A DNA stretch of 14,374 nt, taken from an uncultured Zetaproteobacteria bacterium (GTDB taxonomy: Bacteria > Pseudomonadota > Zetaproteobacteria > Mariprofundales > Mariprofundaceae). Positions 12,253 through 14,374 of the stretch are shown piece after piece; the stretch's first letter is position 1, and every line of letters begins with the position of its first letter. The notes under the pieces were generated by a model. That model was given only the letters and a program-made list of their open reading frames with translations. It was not told where the DNA came from and made no database searches. The position numbers and the translations under genes are program-made. The stretch lies in NCBI GenBank assembly GCA_913056285.1, contig CAJXNE010000033.1, positions 1-14,374 on the forward strand, given 5' to 3'.

Positions 12253-13083
12253 TCACTTCTGGTTGCGGCGGCGAATAATATCACGGTTCGACGCCTTGTT
12301 CTTAGCACGGGTCTTGTGACCCTTGGTTGGTACGCCCCACGGGGTTACCGGATGACGACCACCGGATGTACGGCCTTCACCACCACCATGCGGGTGATCT
12401 ACCGGGTTCATCACGACGCCGCGCACATTCGGGCGAACGCCCAACCAGCGTGAGCGACCGGCCTTGCCTACCTTACGGTTGGAGTGGTCGGCATTGGCCA
12501 ACACACCAATCGTAGCCAGACAACGGATGTCCACACGACGAAACTCGCCGGATGGCATCTTCAGGATGGCTTTACCACCTTCTTTACCCATCAGCTGAAT
12601 GGAAGCGCCGGCACTGCGAGCCATCTGGCCGCCTTTGCCGGGTTTCATCTCGATGTTGTGCAACTGGGTACCGACACGAATGTTGGCCAGCGGCAAGGTA
12701 CAGCCCGGACGAATTTCTGCATCCGGCCCTGAACTGACGATATCGCCAGGACGCAAACCCTGCGGCGCAAGGATATAACGCTTATCACCATTCTCGAAAA
12801 CCACCAGCGCCAGATGTGCTGTGCGGTTGGGATCGTATTCGAGGCGCGCAACCTTACCTTCGATGCCGAAATTGTCACGCTTGAAATCGACCATGCGATA
12901 TAAACGTTTATGACCGCCACCGCGATGGAAGGATGTGACACGCCCATTGTTGTTACGACCGCCGGATTTGGTTAATCCCTTGGTCAGGCTTTTTTCCGGT
13001 GCGCCCTTGTGCAGCCCTTCATTGACTACACCAACGCGACCGCGATTGCCGTTGCTGGTTGGTTTTAATGCCTTCAATGCCAT
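12253..13083 (-). CDS. rplB: 50S ribosomal protein L2
   Basis: L2 is one of the most conserved ribosomal proteins and is needed for subunit joining and peptidyl transferase activity. The 276 residues compare with 273 in E. coli. The N-terminal part includes GGRNNNGRVTSFHRGGGHKR at 41-60, and the C-terminal part has MNPVDHPHGGGEGRTSGGR at 225-243. His230 and His232 lie in the stretch that holds the functionally important histidine of E. coli L2 (His229). The basic end is HKTRAKNKASNRDIIRRR. It starts 3 bp after the rplW stop behind a GAGG site. Confidence 0.98.
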   Translation of the reverse strand: MALKALKPTSNGNRGRVGVVNEGLHKGAPEKSLTKGLTKSGGRNNNGRVTSFHRGGGHKRLYRMVDFKRDNFGIEGKVARLEYDPNRTAHLALVVFENGDKRYILAPQGLRPGDIVSSGPDAEIRPGCTLPLANIRVGTQLHNIEMKPGKGGQMARSAGASIQLMGKEGGKAILKMPSGEFRRVDIRCLATIGVLANADHSNRKVGKAGRSRWLGVRPNVRGVVMNPVDHPHGGGEGRTSGGRHPVTPWGVPTKGHKTRAKNKASNRDIIRRRNQK

Positions 13084-13086
13084 TGT

Positions 13087-13398
13087 TTATACCTCTTCCG
13101 CCATATCCAGCGATTCGCCTTCAGCCAGACGCACGACAGCCTTGCGATAACCTGAACGGGTACCGGTATTGGCGCCGCGACGTTTCGGCTTGGTCGGCAT
13201 ATTGATGACCTGCACCTTTTCCACATTCACTTCAAAGATCGCCTCGACTGCAGCCTTGACCTGAGTCTTGGTGGCAGTACGGGCAACGCGGAATGTGTAC
13301 TGATTGGCTGCGCCGGTACCGGTATAGCTTTTTTCAGTAATCACCGGCTGACGCAGGATGTTAAAATGGTTTATGTTTGCAGTTGTCTCAGCACTCAT
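13087..13398 (-). CDS. rplW: 50S ribosomal protein L23
   Basis: L23 lies at the tunnel exit and docks trigger factor, SRP and the Sec translocon. The 103 residues compare with 100. ILRQPVITEKSYTG near 14-27, FRVARTATKTQVKAAVEAIFEVNVEKVQVINMPTKPKRRG near 36-75, and the end RKAVVRLAEGESLDM are typical. The start codon overlaps the rplD stop as ATGA (13395-13398), so translation is coupled. GAGGAG in the end of rplD is the ribosome binding site. Confidence 0.97.
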   Translation of the reverse strand: MSAETTANINHFNILRQPVITEKSYTGTGAANQYTFRVARTATKTQVKAAVEAIFEVNVEKVQVINMPTKPKRRGANTGTRSGYRKAVVRLAEGESLDMAEEV

Positions 13399-14018
13399 GA
13401 CAAACGCTCCTCAAGCTTATCTACCGCAGCCTCAGTCAAAATCACATGCTTGCTCTTGAGCAGATTATGCAGATTAATCTGACCATCCAGAATAACGCTG
13501 GTGTTCGGCACATTGCGGCTCGACAATTCAACATTGCTGTTGGACTCAGCCAGCACGAATAAGCCGGTTGGCGTATTCAGTGCAGCCTGCACTGCTGCAA
13601 AACCCTTCGTCTTGACCTCTGCCAGTTCGAGCTTATTGATGACCGTTACTTTGCCCTGACGTACGCAATCAGACAGTACCAGACACAAGGCGCGGCGACG
13701 TTCTTTTTTATTGATCCGGGAATCGAAGCTGGTGTTGGCATTCGGGCCATGAGCAGTGCCGCCATGACGCATCTGGGCAGCACGGGTTGACCCCTGGCGG
13801 GCGCGACCGGTGCCTTTCTGTTTAAACGGTTTTTTGCCGCCGCCGGATACCTGAGCCACAGTCTTCACTGCTGAGGTACCACCACGTTGAGCCGAAGCCA
13901 ACGCAGCATAAACACGATGCACGAAGCCTTCATCCGAATCCAGACCGAATACAGCCGGATTCAATTCTCGCGTACCTACTTCTTTGTTGCTTTGATCGAC
14001 AATTGAAATCGATGACAT
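13395..14018 (-). CDS. rplD: 50S ribosomal protein L4
   Basis: L4 forms part of the peptide tunnel and in E. coli also represses the S10 operon. The 207 residues compare with 201. The extended loop that reaches the tunnel contains KKPFKQKGTGRARQGSTRAAQMRHGGTAHGPN near 62-93 with the typical FKQKGTGRARQGS pattern. The C-terminal part ends NLLKSKHVILTEAAVDKLEERL. One base separates the rplC stop from its ATG at 14018, and GGGAG lies just upstream. The S10 leader where L4 would act is outside the window. Confidence 0.97.
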   Translation of the reverse strand: MSSISIVDQSNKEVGTRELNPAVFGLDSDEGFVHRVYAALASAQRGGTSAVKTVAQVSGGGKKPFKQKGTGRARQGSTRAAQMRHGGTAHGPNANTSFDSRINKKERRRALCLVLSDCVRQGKVTVINKLELAEVKTKGFAAVQAALNTPTGLFVLAESNSNVELSSRNVPNTSVILDGQINLHNLLKSKHVILTEAAVDKLEERLS

Positions 14019-14019
14019 A

Positions 14020-14374
14020 TTACGCTCCCTTCACAGCAGGATGCAGTTCAACCAGTCCGTTTTTCGAACCGGGAACAGCGCCTCTGACCAGAATGCGATT
14101 CTGTTCTTCGTCAACACGCACTACTTCTATATTCTGAGTGGTAATGCGCTTGTTGCCGTAATGACCCGGCATCTTCTTGCCCGGAAACACGCGGCCAGGC
14201 CACTGACACTGACCGGTAGAGCCCATCTGACGATGCACTTTTTCAGCACCGTGGGTAGCGCGGCCACCAGCGAAATCATAACGCTTCATGACGCCTGCAA
14301 AACCGCGACCCTTGGAGGCGCCAGCGATATCGAGTTTCTGACCGACTTCAAACAGGCCCGCCTTTAATTCCTGA
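14020..14374 (-). CDS. rplC: 50S ribosomal protein L3, C-terminal part (cut by window edge)
   Basis: L3 is an early-assembly protein whose extended loop reaches the peptidyl transferase centre. Only the last 117 or so residues are in the window. The frame stays open from the TAA at 14020-14022 to the right edge, beginning QELKAGLFEVGQKLDIAGAS. GRGFAGVMKRYDF and THGAEKVHRQMGSTGQCQWP are the conserved core. The second Gln of GQCQ corresponds to Gln150, which PrmB methylates in E. coli. The internal Met codon at 14289 is not the start. rplD follows after one base. Confidence 0.95.
   Translation of the reverse strand, partial: QELKAGLFEVGQKLDIAGASKGRGFAGVMKRYDFAGGRATHGAEKVHRQMGSTGQCQWPGRVFPGKKMPGHYGNKRITTQNIEVVRVDEEQNRILVRGAVPGSKNGLVELHPAVKGA

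Noticed and set aside
1..14374. Mobile elements, CRISPR, tRNA, toxin-antitoxin or defence genes
   Set aside because: Nearly all of the window is occupied by recognised housekeeping genes with short gaps; no such element has space or signal here.

Overview
This window is a conserved chromosomal housekeeping region. It holds most of a merged S10–spc–alpha ribosomal protein gene cluster, all on the minus strand. A single yciB-type membrane protein gene on the plus strand converges on its end. No mobile element, CRISPR array, tRNA, rRNA, phage gene or accessory system is visible, and I see no new multi-gene system. The points worth a second look are small-scale: an intergenic region, a protein tail, zinc motifs and junction design.

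Reading the minus strand from right to left (transcription order), the genes are: rplC (cut by the window edge)-rplD-rplW-rplB-rpsS-rplV-rpsC-rplP-rpmC-rpsQ (S10 part); rplN-rplX-rplE-rpsN-rpsH-rplF-rplR-rpsE-rpmD-rplO-secY-adk-infA-rpmJ (spc part); rpsM-rpsK-rpsD-rpoA-rplQ (alpha part). Junctions are tight, from 4-bp ATGA overlaps to gaps of about 30 bp. At many of them the upstream stop codon is built into the next ribosome binding site. The one large internal gap, 128 bp between infA and rpmJ (3743-3870), holds several inverted repeats and a possible promoter. It is the best candidate for internal control of the alpha part. After rplQ a perfect-stem hairpin flanked by A and T runs (669-698) can terminate transcription from both sides.

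The genes together make ribosomal subunit proteins, the SecY channel that exports nascent membrane and secreted proteins, adenylate kinase for nucleotide balance, initiation factor IF-1, and the RNA polymerase alpha subunit. This is the usual co-expressed growth-rate module.

Organism: the proteins look proteobacterial (alpha subunit, L17 and YciB close to the E. coli forms; rpsD lies between rpsK and rpoA). However, S14 is the short 61-residue zinc form, L24 carries a four-cysteine zinc ribbon, S4 and L36 are zinc forms, Adk has a zinc lid, and adk-infA lie between secY and rpmJ without map. That mix does not fit typical alpha-, beta- or gammaproteobacteria. It suggests a deeper-branching proteobacterial lineage; Zetaproteobacteria is my guess, made from memory and without a search. 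Base composition is near 50% G+C by eye.
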